This document shows positions 32,788 through 41,525 of a DNA stretch of 64,000 bases, one piece after another. The DNA is from Oscillospiraceae bacterium. GTDB lineage: Bacteria; Bacillota; Clostridia; Oscillospirales; Oscillospiraceae. Under the pieces are notes generated by a model, which did no database searches, was not told the origin of the DNA, and worked only from the letters and a program-made list of their open reading frames with translations. Made by a program: the position numbers and the translations under genes. The stretch spans positions 124,787 to 188,786 of the forward strand of contig SVMD01000001.1 in assembly GCA_015067615.1 (NCBI GenBank), read 5' to 3'. Every line of letters starts with the position of its first letter. The stretch's first letter is position 1.

Positions 32788-34533
32788 TTATCTGCCGAAC
32801 TTTTCCAGGAGAGCGTCCACGTCTGCGCCGTAGGCGCGGAGCCAGTTCAGGGTGTTCTCCGCATTGGAGAAGACGGTGATGGCTTCACCGGCGGAGCGGT
32901 TGATCCAGTAAAGGCTCTCGTCCGGGTGGTGGAAATCCCAGAGCTGGGCCATGGTACCGGCCTCGCAGTCGGCGATGATGGCCCGGTACAGGCCCCGGAG
33001 GTCCGCAGGATCGTGGACGTAGATCTCCTGGCCATCCCAGGTGTCCCGCAGAAGCAGCAGACTGTTTTCTTCCAGGAACCGTTCCTCGGTCATGTCACTG
33101 CCGAAGACGGTCTCCGGGCGGCTGAAAACCTGCCGGAGGAAGTCGCCGGTTTCGTCGCCCATCCAGACGGAATAGTACCGGGAGACGGTGCGGCCGCTCT
33201 TCATATGGTAGTGGATGGTCATGGACAGGCTGAAATCCATCCTCTCCGCATCCTCCTTGGAGTAGACGTATTCCGCGGTGACGGTCTCGATACGGAACTG
33301 GCTGCGGCCATACTGCTCATAGAAGTCCACAGCCTCCTGGTGCATATCGATGACCTGCTGGATTTCCGCCGGGTCCGTCAGGGTGATGTCCTCGTGGAGA
33401 TTGTAGGGAGAGTACCAGTAGTTGGACAGGCCCACGGATTCCACCTGGTCTGCTTCCGGCACCCAGCGGACAATGCCGAAGATATCCAGGGAGGCGACCA
33501 CCAGGGTCAGGCCGAAGACAAGCATCAGGGCCCCGCAGCGCAGGAAGCTTTTCAGCCGGAATACCCGGGGTGTCCGTTCCAGCAGCATCTTGCCCACGAA
33601 CCATCCCACGGCCAGTCCGGCGAAGAGGAAGAACAGGGTATTGATACCGATGATCTGGTCCGTGAAGAAGTAGAAGACCGCGCCTGCCATCAGGCTGAAG
33701 ACCACCTGGAATACAGGCTCCAGACCCTTAATGGCCATGAAATCTCCGGCACATTCCAGATTGCGGCGGCGGTACAGGCGCATGGCGGCAAACAGCAGGG
33801 CGATGCCGACGGCGGCCACGATGAAGTAATAGGCGAAGGCCTCACCCAGGTAGTATTCCACCCAGCCTGCACCGTGCATATCGTCAACAAATGCTGCTTC
33901 CATCATCTTTCCGCAGGGACAGAAATTGAAGAAGGGTTCAAAATCCAGCCGGATGCCGTAGAACTGGGGAACATAGAGGAGTTCCAGGAGCCAGCCTATA
34001 ATCAGAGCTCCGAAATTCACGATGCCGTAGACCACCGCCTGGGCAAAGCGGCTGCCCACACAGAAAACACAGAACACGGCGATGCCGAAGAAGCACATGA
34101 ATTGCAGATTTACGCCTGCGAACCAGATGCCAGCGGCCGGAATGTTGTCAGCCGGTCCAACCAGGAGCAGCAGGATTGCAGCCAGGGCGGCCATGATGGC
34201 GGTGGGAATCAGGTGGAACGCAAAGCCGGAAAGTACATTGCTCACAAACCAGGTCTCCCGCTTCATGGGCAGGGCGTGGAGGGCGTTGCACATCCGGGAA
34301 TTGTACAGGTCGCCAAACAACAGCTGGGCGCAGATCAGGGCGTAGCAGGGGGTGATCAGGGCGAGGACCTGCAGGCTCTGGATCAGATTGGAGGCGATCC
34401 AGTGTCTGCCGCTGTCCATCACCAGAACCAGACCCATCAGGGCGCAGATGGTGTAAAGGCCCCAGGCCGGGGAGAACCGGGTCAGGTTCTTTTTGAAGAT
34501 GGTGGCATTAAAGGACGATTGATTTGACTTCAT
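32788..34533 (-). CDS. ABC-2-type multi-pass permease, partner of the ABC ATPase
   Basis: A 581-residue membrane protein. Hydrophobic segments occur at about 20-40, 55-75, 100-130, 140-165, 170-195, 225-245, 268-300 and 305-330, followed by a 230-residue soluble domain (about 350-581) that faces outside if the topology is as usual. No known enzymatic motif. Its gene overlaps the ATPase gene by 26 bases. In YtrABC-like operons the permease and ATPase act together in stress adaptation or antibiotic-induced export; this is inferred. Confidence 0.82.
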   Translation of the reverse strand: MKSNQSSFNATIFKKNLTRFSPAWGLYTICALMGLVLVMDSGRHWIASNLIQSLQVLALITPCYALICAQLLFGDLYNSRMCNALHALPMKRETWFVSNVLSGFAFHLIPTAIMAALAAILLLLVGPADNIPAAGIWFAGVNLQFMCFFGIAVFCVFCVGSRFAQAVVYGIVNFGALIIGWLLELLYVPQFYGIRLDFEPFFNFCPCGKMMEAAFVDDMHGAGWVEYYLGEAFAYYFIVAAVGIALLFAAMRLYRRRNLECAGDFMAIKGLEPVFQVVFSLMAGAVFYFFTDQIIGINTLFFLFAGLAVGWFVGKMLLERTPRVFRLKSFLRCGALMLVFGLTLVVASLDIFGIVRWVPEADQVESVGLSNYWYSPYNLHEDITLTDPAEIQQVIDMHQEAVDFYEQYGRSQFRIETVTAEYVYSKEDAERMDFSLSMTIHYHMKSGRTVSRYYSVWMGDETGDFLRQVFSRPETVFGSDMTEERFLEENSLLLLRDTWDGQEIYVHDPADLRGLYRAIIADCEAGTMAQLWDFHHPDESLYWINRSAGEAITVFSNAENTLNWLRAYGADVDALLEKFGR

Positions 34534-35389
34534 AGTTCACACCTCCCAGTTCGTAAATAAAGATCTCTTCCAGAGAAAGGGGCAGAATGTCGTAATAATC
34601 GGGGCCTGCGGCAATTACGGTTTCCTCAATCTGTCTGGGGTTGCCCCGGACGATGAGGGTCTTCAGGCGGCCGGAGGCGGCTTCATGGAGGATATCCAGC
34701 CCCTCGGGAATATTGCCCACGATCTGCAATTTGTGGGTGGCGCCCTGCATATCGGCCAGGCTCCGCTCCAGGAGCATTTTGCCGTGGTCCATGATGCCCA
34801 CATGGTCGCAGATGTCCTCCAGCTCCCGGAGATTGTGGGAGGAGATCAGCACCGTGGTGCCGTGCTGGGCCACATCGGACAGCAGCAGGCTCCAGACCTG
34901 GCGGCGCATGACAGGGTCCAGGCCGTCCACCGGCTCATCCAGTACCAGCAGGTCCGGCCGGGTGCAGATGCTCAAATGGAAGGCCGCCTGCTTCTGCATG
35001 CCCTTGGAGAAGCGGCGGATGGGGTTCTTTTTCGGCAGGTTGAAGACCTCGTAGAGCCGATCAAAGAGCTCGTCGTCGAATTTGGGGTAGATCCCCCGGT
35101 AGTATTTGCGCATGTCCTCCAAGGTTGCGGAGGGGAAGTAGAAGATATCGTCCGGGATGGAGCCGATGGTGGTCTTGATCTCCGGATTTTCGTAGATTTC
35201 TTCACCGTTCAGGGTAATCTGGCCGCAGTCCGGGCGGTAAACGCCCAGCAGGCACCGGATGGCGGTGGATTTTCCCGCGCCGTTGGGACCCACCAGGCCG
35301 TAGACGGCGCCCTTGGGGACGGTCATGGAAAGATCGTCCAGAGCCTTGAAATCACCAAAGGATTTGGTGACGTTTTTCAGTTCCAGCAT
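34508..35389 (-). CDS. ABC transporter ATP-binding protein (YtrB-like)
   Basis: A 293-residue ATPase. Walker A GPNGAGKST, Q-loop region GSIPDDIFYF, signature FSKGMQKQA, Walker B LLVLDEPVDGLDP and the switch histidine in ISSHNLRE are all present. A C-terminal 70-residue extension (about 225-293) follows the standard domain. The gene begins 2 bases after the GntR regulator stop and overlaps the permease gene by 26 bases, giving a three-gene operon. Confidence 0.94.
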   Translation of the reverse strand: MLELKNVTKSFGDFKALDDLSMTVPKGAVYGLVGPNGAGKSTAIRCLLGVYRPDCGQITLNGEEIYENPEIKTTIGSIPDDIFYFPSATLEDMRKYYRGIYPKFDDELFDRLYEVFNLPKKNPIRRFSKGMQKQAAFHLSICTRPDLLVLDEPVDGLDPVMRRQVWSLLLSDVAQHGTTVLISSHNLRELEDICDHVGIMDHGKMLLERSLADMQGATHKLQIVGNIPEGLDILHEAASGRLKTLIVRGNPRQIEETVIAAGPDYYDILPLSLEEIFIYELGGVNYEVKSIVL

Positions 35390-35391
35390 GT

Positions 35392-35748
35392 TTATTCCTC
35401 CTTTTGCAGCCGGGCAATCAGTTCCCGGCGGTCTACGCCGCAGCGCTCCAGCTGAAGTATCAGCTTGTCGAATTCCGTCAGCAGCCGGTCAGCCTCCCGC
35501 TGGCGGATGCTCATTTCGCCGCTGACGAAGCAGCCCTTGCCCTGCATGGACACGATCCAGCCCTCCAGCTCCAATTGGCGGTAGGAGCGCTGGATGGTGT
35601 TGGGGTTGATGGCCAGCTCCGCGGCCAGGTCCCGGACGGAAGGCAGCTTGTCGCCGGGCTTTAAGATTCCCGCGGCGATTTGCTCCCGGAAGCCGTCAAT
35701 GATTTGGCTGTAAATGGGCCGGGCGTCCCGGTAGTCCAAATGTACCAT
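35392..35748 (-). CDS. GntR/YtrA-family repressor
   Basis: A 118-residue short GntR regulator of the YtrA type: the winged helix fills residues 8-75 (IYSQIIDGFREQIAAGILKPGDKLPSVRDLAAELAINPNTIQRSY is split by the canonical GDKLPSVRDLA and NPNTIQRSY elements), and only a short helical tail follows. Start 35748 follows AAGGAGGTTTGCC; a longer open frame upstream covers the promoter. The operon it heads, with ABC genes, is the usual YtrA layout, and an inverted repeat at its own promoter supports autorepression. Confidence 0.92.
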   Translation of the reverse strand: MVHLDYRDARPIYSQIIDGFREQIAAGILKPGDKLPSVRDLAAELAINPNTIQRSYRQLELEGWIVSMQGKGCFVSGEMSIRQREADRLLTEFDKLILQLERCGVDRRELIARLQKEE

Positions 35749-35760
35749 GGCAAACCTCCT

Positions 35761-35789
35761 TAACTGTATGAATTGTATTAGTACAGTTA
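35761..35789 (-). promoter_or_regulatory. YtrA-type operator
   Basis: TAACTGTA (35761-35768) and TACAGTTA (35782-35789) form a perfect inverted repeat with a 13-base centre, just downstream of the -10 box, as expected for a repressor site. Confidence 0.8.
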
Positions 35790-35817
35790 GTATATCAGTG
35801 ATGCAGTTTAATGTCAA
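35789..35817 (-). promoter_or_regulatory. Promoter of the YtrA-ABC operon
   Basis: Minus-strand TTGACA (35812-35817) and TATACT (35789-35794), spacer 17 bases. The operator touches the -10 box. Confidence 0.88.
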
Positions 35818-35849
35818 TGGAGGGAAGTTTAAGAGTTTGTTAAGAAGGG

Positions 35850-36019
35850 GAATTATTGTTTACATTAGACACTTGGCTCCCCCTCTGGGGGAGCTGGCAC
35901 CGCCTTTGGCGGTGACTGAGAGGGCAAAAGACGTTACGACACCCTCTCCGTCAGTCCTTCGGACTGCCACCTCTCCCAAAGGGAGAGGCAAGGCGACTGC
36001 GCCGCTAAACGATAATTTT
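35850..36019. repeat. Dispersed repeat, core type B (short)
   Basis: Left end GAATTATTGTTTA (two mismatches) at 35850-35862, right end TAAACGATAATTT at 36006-36018. Core TTGGCTCCCCCTCTGGGGGA to CTCTCCCAAAGGGAGAGGCA. It marks the left side of the phage head cassette. Confidence 0.88.
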
Positions 36020-36094
36020 ATTATTTTTATGGAGTTGCACTATTTAGTGCAACTTTTTTTATTTTCCGGGGTGCGGATGAAAGGGAGGGGAAGT

Positions 36095-36415
36095 ATGAAG
36101 GAAAACAATGGGGAGAAATCCCTGCGGTCCCGGATTCGGGGCGGTGAGATCCGGCGGCGGGATGTGACACGGCGGCTGGCTGAGCTGGCCTTCGGCAAGG
36201 CAAACGACTGTGTCCGGCTGGCGCTGGAGGACGATCCCATGCTGGACAAGCTGGACCTTAGCCTGCTCAGCGAGGTCAAGCGCAACGACAAGGGCACCGT
36301 GGAGATCAAGCTCATCGACCGGCTCCGGGCACTGGAACAGCTGGCACTGGTTGCTGAGGAGGAAAAGACGGACCTGGAATCCTTCCTGCAGGCGCTGCAG
36401 GAGGAGGGCTCATGA
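36095..36415 (+). CDS. Probable phage terminase small subunit
   Basis: A 106-residue, highly charged protein directly upstream of the terminase large subunit and overlapping it by 4 bases (ATGA). It is almost entirely helical: a basic N-terminus (SLRSRIRGGEIRRRDVTRR) is followed by acidic helices with a final coiled-coil-like part (LRALEQLALVAEEEKTDLESFLQAL). I cannot identify a fold, but size, charge and position match TerS proteins. Start 36095 follows GGGAGGGGA. Confidence 0.6.
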   Translation: MKENNGEKSLRSRIRGGEIRRRDVTRRLAELAFGKANDCVRLALEDDPMLDKLDLSLLSEVKRNDKGTVEIKLIDRLRALEQLALVAEEEKTDLESFLQALQEEGS

Positions 36416-37665
36416 GCTACGCCGCCTTCTCGCCGAAGCAGAAACGGGTGCTCTCCTGGTGGGTGCCGGGAAACCGGGACTGCAAAAAGGAGGCCATCGT
36501 CTGCGATGGGGCGGTGCGGTCGGGGAAGACCATGGCCATGGGACTGAGCTTCTTTCTCTGGGCCTTTGCCTGCTTCGACGGGCAGCGGTTCGGGGTCTGC
36601 GGAAAGACCATATCCAGTCTGCGGCGAAACGTCCTGTCGGAAATTTTGCCGCGGCTGGAGGGGATGGGGGCCACCTGGAAGGAGAAGCGGACGGAAAATC
36701 TGGTAACCGTCCGCTTCCTGGGCCGGGAAAACAAGTTCTACATCTTCGGCGGCCGGGATGAAAGCTCCGCCAGCCTCATTCAGGGCATCACCTTTGCAGG
36801 GATATTACTGGATGAGGTGGCCCTGATGCCCCGGAGCTTTGTGGAGCAGGCCTGCGCAAGATGCTCCGTGGCGGGGAGCAGGCTCTGGTTCAACTGCAAT
36901 CCGGCGGGGCCCAGTCACTGGTTCTACCAGACCTGGATTCTGGAGGCGGAGAAGCGCAACTGCCTGCGGCTGCACTTTACCATGGAGGACAATCCCTCCC
37001 TGACGAAGGAGATCCGGGAGCGGTACGAGCGGCTGTACACCGGAGTCTTCTACCGGCGGTTCATCCAGGGCCAGTGGGCCCAGGCGGAGGGGCGGGTGTA
37101 CGACTTCTTTGAGCCGGAGATGGTAAAGCCTGTGCCGGAGGGGCCCTTCGAGAAATGGTACATTTCCTGTGACTACGGCACGGTGAATCCCACCTCCATG
37201 GGGCTCTGGGGCCGGTGCCGGGGGACCTGGTACCGGGTGAAGGAATTCTATTTTTCCTCCCGGGTGGCCCAAAGGCAGATGACCGATGAGGAATACGCCA
37301 CGGCCCTTCAGAATCTGGCCGGGGAAAGGAAGATCACCGCGGTGATCGTGGATCCGTCGGCCGCCAGCTTCATTGAAGTGCTGCGGCGCCGGGGCTGGCG
37401 GGTGCAGAAGGCGGACAACGACGTGCTGTCGGGGATCCGACTTACTTCAGACTGCCTGAAGGACGGCAGAATCGTCATCTGCGAGGGCTGCGCCGACTGC
37501 TTACGGGAGATGGATGAGTACGTCTGGGATCTGTCCGCCGGGAACAAGGACCGGGTGAAGAAGGAGCACGACCACGCCATGGACGATATGCGCTATTTTG
37601 TGTCTACGGTGCTGAAAGAGCAGACAGGGGGCTTTGCGGCTCTGAGCGTGGAGAGAAGAAGGTAA
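36412..37665 (+). CDS. terL: Phage terminase large subunit (PBSX-type)
   Basis: A 417-residue DNA-packaging ATPase-nuclease. Walker A CDGAVRSGKTMAM is near residues 30-42, Walker B GILLDEVALMP near 129-139, and the coupling motif WFNCNPAGPSHWFY follows. The C-terminal RNase H-like nuclease begins with YISCDYGTVNPTSMGLWG (first Asp) and has IVDPSAASFIEVL (second) and HDHAMDDMRYFV (third). All key residues are present, so it may be active. Its TAA stop (37663-37665) overlaps the end of a dispersed repeat. Confidence 0.95.
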   Translation: MSYAAFSPKQKRVLSWWVPGNRDCKKEAIVCDGAVRSGKTMAMGLSFFLWAFACFDGQRFGVCGKTISSLRRNVLSEILPRLEGMGATWKEKRTENLVTVRFLGRENKFYIFGGRDESSASLIQGITFAGILLDEVALMPRSFVEQACARCSVAGSRLWFNCNPAGPSHWFYQTWILEAEKRNCLRLHFTMEDNPSLTKEIRERYERLYTGVFYRRFIQGQWAQAEGRVYDFFEPEMVKPVPEGPFEKWYISCDYGTVNPTSMGLWGRCRGTWYRVKEFYFSSRVAQRQMTDEEYATALQNLAGERKITAVIVDPSAASFIEVLRRRGWRVQKADNDVLSGIRLTSDCLKDGRIVICEGCADCLREMDEYVWDLSAGNKDRVKKEHDHAMDDMRYFVSTVLKEQTGGFAALSVERRR

Positions 37666-37851
37666 ATTATCGTTTATCTACAATAGTTGCACTGGCGCGG
37701 GAGCGCCCTTGCCTCCACCTTTGGGGGAGGTGGGCCGCCGAACGGCGGCTCGGAGGGGGTGTCGTAACGTCTTTTGCCCTCTCAGTCACCGCCCACGCGG
37801 TGCCAGCTCTCCCAAAGGGAGAGCCAAGTTCCTATTGTAAACGATAATTTA
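37664..37851. repeat. Dispersed repeat, core type B, inverted, inside the phage cassette
   Basis: Ends AAATTATCGTTTA (37664-37676) and TAAACGATAATTTA (37838-37851). The core is the reverse complement of the copy at 10157. It separates terL from the portal gene and overlaps the terL stop. Confidence 0.93.
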
Positions 37852-37877
37852 GTTCACAAGCGGAAAGGAGAATCAAC

Positions 37878-39014
37878 ATGAAATGGAAACGGAAGGAAAG
37901 GGTTCCGGTGGCTGTGACCCAGCTCCGGGGCGGGGAGACCCATCCCTTTGGGGCGCTGCGGAGCTTTGCGCCCCTGGGCGGCGGCGAGGAGCGGCTCTAC
38001 CGGCAGATGCGTCAGGCGATCCCGGTGCTGGATGCGGCGGTGGGGAAGCTGGTGCGCCTCAGCGGCGGCTTTCAGGTGCAGTGCCGGGATGGGGAGAGTC
38101 AGCGGAAACTGGAGGACTTTCTGCGAACTTGCCCCTGCGGCAGGGGGCAGGTGGGCATCAACAGCTTCCTGGCGGGGTACCTGGACAGCCTGCTGACCTA
38201 TGGCCGTGCCATCGGGGAACTGGTGGTGGCAGGCGGCAAAGTCCGGGCGGTTTGCTGGGGGGATGTGACGCTGCTGGATATTCAGGAAGGGGAGAGCCTG
38301 CTGGATACCGTTATCTGGGGTCCTGACAGCCATGGGCTCATGCGGCCCCTGCCTTACCAGAATCTGCTGCTGTTCACCACCTTGAATCCGGAGCCCGGGG
38401 CTCCCTACGGCGTCAGCATTTTCCGGGGGATGCCCTTTTTGGCGGACATTCTGCTGAAAATTTACAACACCATCGGCGTCAACTGGGACCGGGCAGGGAA
38501 CATCCGCTACAGCGTCATCTGCAAGGGCGGCGAGGATATGGACCCGGCGGTGGTCCAGGAGCGGGGCCGTCAGGTGGCCACGGAATGGGCCAGGGCCATG
38601 GAGGATGGAAAAAACGGCACCGTCCGGGATTTCGTGGCCGTGGGAGATGTGGAGATCAAGGTCATCGGCGGTGAAAGTCCCATCCTGGACAGCGAGGTGC
38701 CTGTACGGCAGATTTTGGAACAGCTGGTGGCCAAAACCGGCCTGCCGCCCTTCCTGCTGGGACTGAACTGGTCCACCACCGAGCGGATGAGCACCCAGCA
38801 GGCGGACCTGCTGACTTCCGAACTGTGGGCACTGCGCAGAAGTGTACAGCCTGCGGTGGAGAAGATCTGTAGGTCTTATCTGGCGCTGGAGGGGCTGGAT
38901 CCGGATGTGGAGATCCTCTGGGATGATATCAGCTTACAGGATATCACCGAGGAGGCCAGGGCGGAGCTGTATCGGGCTCAGGCCGAGAAGTATCGAAAGG
39001 AAGCAGAATCTTAA
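37878..39014 (+). CDS. Phage portal protein
   Basis: A 378-residue portal-family protein, expected to form the dodecameric ring through which DNA is packaged. Portal-like features are the N-terminal RQAIPVLDAAVGKLVRL, the LAGYLDSLLTYGRAIGELVV stem region, LPYQNLLLFTTLNPEPGAPYGVSIFRGM and the C-terminal helices with LGLNWSTTERMSTQQADLL. It is shorter than SPP1-type portals (about 500), as in PBSX-like elements. ATG at 37878 follows GGAAAGGAG. Confidence 0.88.
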   Translation: MKWKRKERVPVAVTQLRGGETHPFGALRSFAPLGGGEERLYRQMRQAIPVLDAAVGKLVRLSGGFQVQCRDGESQRKLEDFLRTCPCGRGQVGINSFLAGYLDSLLTYGRAIGELVVAGGKVRAVCWGDVTLLDIQEGESLLDTVIWGPDSHGLMRPLPYQNLLLFTTLNPEPGAPYGVSIFRGMPFLADILLKIYNTIGVNWDRAGNIRYSVICKGGEDMDPAVVQERGRQVATEWARAMEDGKNGTVRDFVAVGDVEIKVIGGESPILDSEVPVRQILEQLVAKTGLPPFLLGLNWSTTERMSTQQADLLTSELWALRRSVQPAVEKICRSYLALEGLDPDVEILWDDISLQDITEEARAELYRAQAEKYRKEAES

Positions 39015-39016
39015 AG

Positions 39017-39056
39017 GAGATTGCCACGCCAGTCTGCGGACTGGCTCGCAATGACA
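39017..39056. repeat. Short dispersed palindromic repeat
   Basis: GAGATTGCCACGCCAGTCTG ... ACTGGCTCGCAATGACA. The centre CCAGTCTGCGGACTGG is a hairpin. This short sequence is of the type dispersed in many Firmicute genomes between genes; here it separates portal and protease genes. Confidence 0.6.
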
Positions 39057-39076
39057 TGCATTTTAGGAGGGACATA

Positions 39077-39970
39077 ATGCAAATTAAGAAGGGAACGGAA
39101 GTAAAAACCGGGGGCGTGCCCACGGCGGTGCAGCTGGGGGCCATTAACGCCCTGGCGAAGGCGGAGCTGACCGGAGAACAGGTGTATGTGTTCTCCCTGC
39201 GGCTGTGCGACGATCAGGTGGACCGGGATTTTGAGCGGTTTGACACCGGGGCGCTGCCCGCTCTGGCGAAGCTGTTCATCGGCAAGACCGGCGTGGTGGA
39301 TCACAAGTGGAGCAGCGAAAACCAGGTGGCCCGGATCTTTGCTGCGGAGACGGTGATGGAAAATGGCGTCAGCTATATCAAGGCCTGGGCTTACATCCGT
39401 CGGGGCGGCAGCAATGACGAGGTAATCGCGGATATCGAAGCGGGGATTAAGAAGGAAGTGTCCGTGGGCTGCGCCATGGGACGTTCGGTTTGCTCCGTCT
39501 GCGGCAGTGAGTACGGCAGCTGCGGCCATCAGAAGGGGCAGCATTACGACGGGGTTTTGTGCTGCGCCATTTTGAAGGAACCCATGGATGCCTACGAATT
39601 TTCCTTCGTGGCGGTGCCTGCCCAGGTCAATGCCGGGGTTCTGAAGGGCATGGGCAGAAACAAGTGCCTGAAGGAGCTGGCTGATGAATTTGGGGCCCAG
39701 AGCGAGTATCGGTCATTGTTCAAGGAGGCGCAGCTGGGGCGGCAGTACCGCAAAGAGCTGGAGGACAGCGTGGTGCGGCTGTGTCTGGCGCTGGAGCTGG
39801 GGGCGGAGGCAGATACCTACCGGGGCGTGGCGAAAATGGCCGCTGCGGAGGACCTGATGAAGCTGAAGTCGGCGCTGGAACAGCGGCTTGCGGAGAGCCT
39901 GCCGGTTCAGACCCAGCTGGGCGGCAATGCAGGCAGCATGGAAGCTGTGGAGAGCGGATTTCTGATTTAA
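39077..39970 (+). CDS. Phage prohead protease-like protein
   Basis: A 297-residue protein encoded between portal and major capsid genes, where the HK97-type maturation protease normally lies. Protease-like features are DDQVDRDFERFDTGAL, the histidine in VVDHKWSS and the EVSVGCAMGRSVC strand, followed by AYEFSFVAVPAQVNAG, which matches the ELSFVP(A)-type end of U35/U9 domains. Four cysteines in CSVCGSEYGSCGH form a zinc-finger-like insert. Residues 210-297 are helical, possibly the scaffold part. Start 39077 follows AGGAGGGA. Confidence 0.78.
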   Translation: MQIKKGTEVKTGGVPTAVQLGAINALAKAELTGEQVYVFSLRLCDDQVDRDFERFDTGALPALAKLFIGKTGVVDHKWSSENQVARIFAAETVMENGVSYIKAWAYIRRGGSNDEVIADIEAGIKKEVSVGCAMGRSVCSVCGSEYGSCGHQKGQHYDGVLCCAILKEPMDAYEFSFVAVPAQVNAGVLKGMGRNKCLKELADEFGAQSEYRSLFKEAQLGRQYRKELEDSVVRLCLALELGAEADTYRGVAKMAAAEDLMKLKSALEQRLAESLPVQTQLGGNAGSMEAVESGFLI

Positions 39971-40083
39971 TGAAGAATGATAAATGCAGAAGGAAGAATG
40001 AATGTGTCTGCTTCGCAGACTATATAAATCATTTTCGAAGGAAATACATCAATTCTGCATTCTACATTCTGAATTCTGCATTA
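39971..40083. repeat. AT-rich imperfect palindromic intergenic element
   Basis: AAATGCAGAA near 39982 is answered by TTCTGCATT at 40053 and again at 40074, and GTCTGC/GCAGAC forms a hairpin at 40006-40020. AT-rich compared with its surroundings. No gene seen from 39971 to 40136. Confidence 0.6.
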
Positions 40084-40142
40084 TATTGCGGTTTATCCGG
40101 GTTTCCCGGTGACCATACATTACTTTTAGGAGGAAAATGAAA

Positions 40143-41168
40143 ATGGGTTACGACAATCTGAAACTGGAAAAGGGTATGTACCGTCAGGCGGGTAAGAGCT
40201 TTACCCAGGTGCTGGAATCTCTGGATCCCAGCGAGAATTACCGGGGCACCGCGCTGGAGGGCACCGACGCCTTCCAGCGGCAGCTGAAGCGCTTTGGTAT
40301 CCGGGCCAAGGGCGCCGGTTCTTCTCCTGTGGAGAAGTTCTTCGCCACCATGGATTCCGCTGTGCTGTTCCCTGAGTACATCGCCCGGACCGTCCGCCAG
40401 GGTATGGAGGAAAATGACATTCTGCCTGCCATCGTGGCGACCACCACTGTCATCGACGCCATGGACTACCGCTCCATCTACTCCGTCCCCACCGACGAGG
40501 ACAAGGCACTGCAGGACGTGGCTGAGGGCGCTGCCATCCCCGAGACCACCATCAAGACCAAGGAGCATCTGGTGAGCCTGAAAAAGCGGGGCCGCATGCT
40601 GGTTGCCTCCTACGAGGCTCTGCGGTTCCAGAAGCTGGACATCTTCGGCGTCATGCTGCGCCAAATCGGTGCCTACATTCAGAAGCAGCAGCTTGCCGAT
40701 GCGGTGGGTGTGATCCTGAACGGCGACGGCAACGACAACGCCGCCGTCCAGTATAAGATCGGCACCTCCCCCATCTCCGGTACTTCCGGTACTCTGGGCT
40801 ATGATCAGCTGGTGGAGTTCTGGAGCCAGTTTGATCCTTACACCATGAATACCCTGCTGTGCGGCAATGGCACCATGACCAAGCTGCTGAAGGTGCCTGA
40901 GCTGCAGAATCCCCTCACCGGCCTGAATTTCCAGGGTACTGGCAAGCTGACTACCCCCCTGGGTGCCCAGCTGCACCGAACCTCTGCTGTGGGTGAGAAT
41001 ATGCTCATCGGTCTGGACAACCGCTACGCTCTGGAGATGGTCCGGGCCGGGGATGTGCTGGTGGAATATGACAAGCTCATCGACCGTCAGCTGGAGCGTG
41101 CCGCCATCACCTCCATTTCCGGCTTCTGCAAGATCTGTGACGGCGCTTCCGCCGCGCTGAGCGTATGA
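40143..41168 (+). CDS. Phage major capsid protein (HK97 fold)
   Basis: A 341-residue capsid protein. After a 60-residue N-terminal arm come the HK97-type blocks: PVEKFFATMDSAVLFPEYIA, then VATTTVIDAMDYRSIYS, the spine-helix region TKEHLVSLKKRGRMLVASYEAL, and the P-domain end LGAQLHRTSAVGENMLIGLDN. AGGAGG placed 9 bases before the ATG at 40143 favours this start over 40137. Codon use is strongly biased to frequent codons, as in highly expressed genes. It overlaps the next gene by 4 bases. Confidence 0.92.
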   Translation: MGYDNLKLEKGMYRQAGKSFTQVLESLDPSENYRGTALEGTDAFQRQLKRFGIRAKGAGSSPVEKFFATMDSAVLFPEYIARTVRQGMEENDILPAIVATTTVIDAMDYRSIYSVPTDEDKALQDVAEGAAIPETTIKTKEHLVSLKKRGRMLVASYEALRFQKLDIFGVMLRQIGAYIQKQQLADAVGVILNGDGNDNAAVQYKIGTSPISGTSGTLGYDQLVEFWSQFDPYTMNTLLCGNGTMTKLLKVPELQNPLTGLNFQGTGKLTTPLGAQLHRTSAVGENMLIGLDNRYALEMVRAGDVLVEYDKLIDRQLERAAITSISGFCKICDGASAALSV

Positions 41169-41524
41169 TTCTGACGGATCAGGTATATGCCCAGGCTGCC
41201 CTGCTTGCAGGGCAGCTGGAGGGGAATCAGGTGGATATCCTCCGGGCCCTCTGTGCCGCAGCCACTGCGTCCCTGACGGCCCGGCTCCGGGAGGGGCTGC
41301 GTCCGGAGGACTGCAAGGCGGATTTCATCGCCTCCGCCAGCCTTTATGCTCTGGCTGCCCTGAACGCGGTGAAGGATGGGGATACTCTGGAGCAGTTTAC
41401 CGCCGGGGATTTGACCATCCGGAAATCCGCTTCCGCGGACCCTGCCTCCAATGTGCTGCGCAACCAGGCGGAGCTGATGATCGCGCCCTACTTAAAGGAC
41501 CGGTTCTGCTTCCGGGGGGTGTAG
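41165..41524 (+). CDS. Phage head-tail connector (gp6-like)
   Basis: A 119-residue mostly helical protein following the major capsid gene with a 4-base overlap. It resembles the HK97 gp6/SPP1 gp15 connector class in size and place (QVYAQAALLAGQLEGNQVDI, then ALCAAATASLTARLREGL, then FTAGDLTIRKSASADPAS). Function inferred from order and helical content; no diagnostic motif. Confidence 0.7.
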   Translation: MILTDQVYAQAALLAGQLEGNQVDILRALCAAATASLTARLREGLRPEDCKADFIASASLYALAALNAVKDGDTLEQFTAGDLTIRKSASADPASNVLRNQAELMIAPYLKDRFCFRGV

Positions 41525-41525
41525 C

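Noticed and set aside
35747-36094. Longer start for the terminase small subunit
   Set aside because: The upstream frame passes through a dispersed repeat and the ytrA promoter; GGGAGGGGA places the start at 36095.
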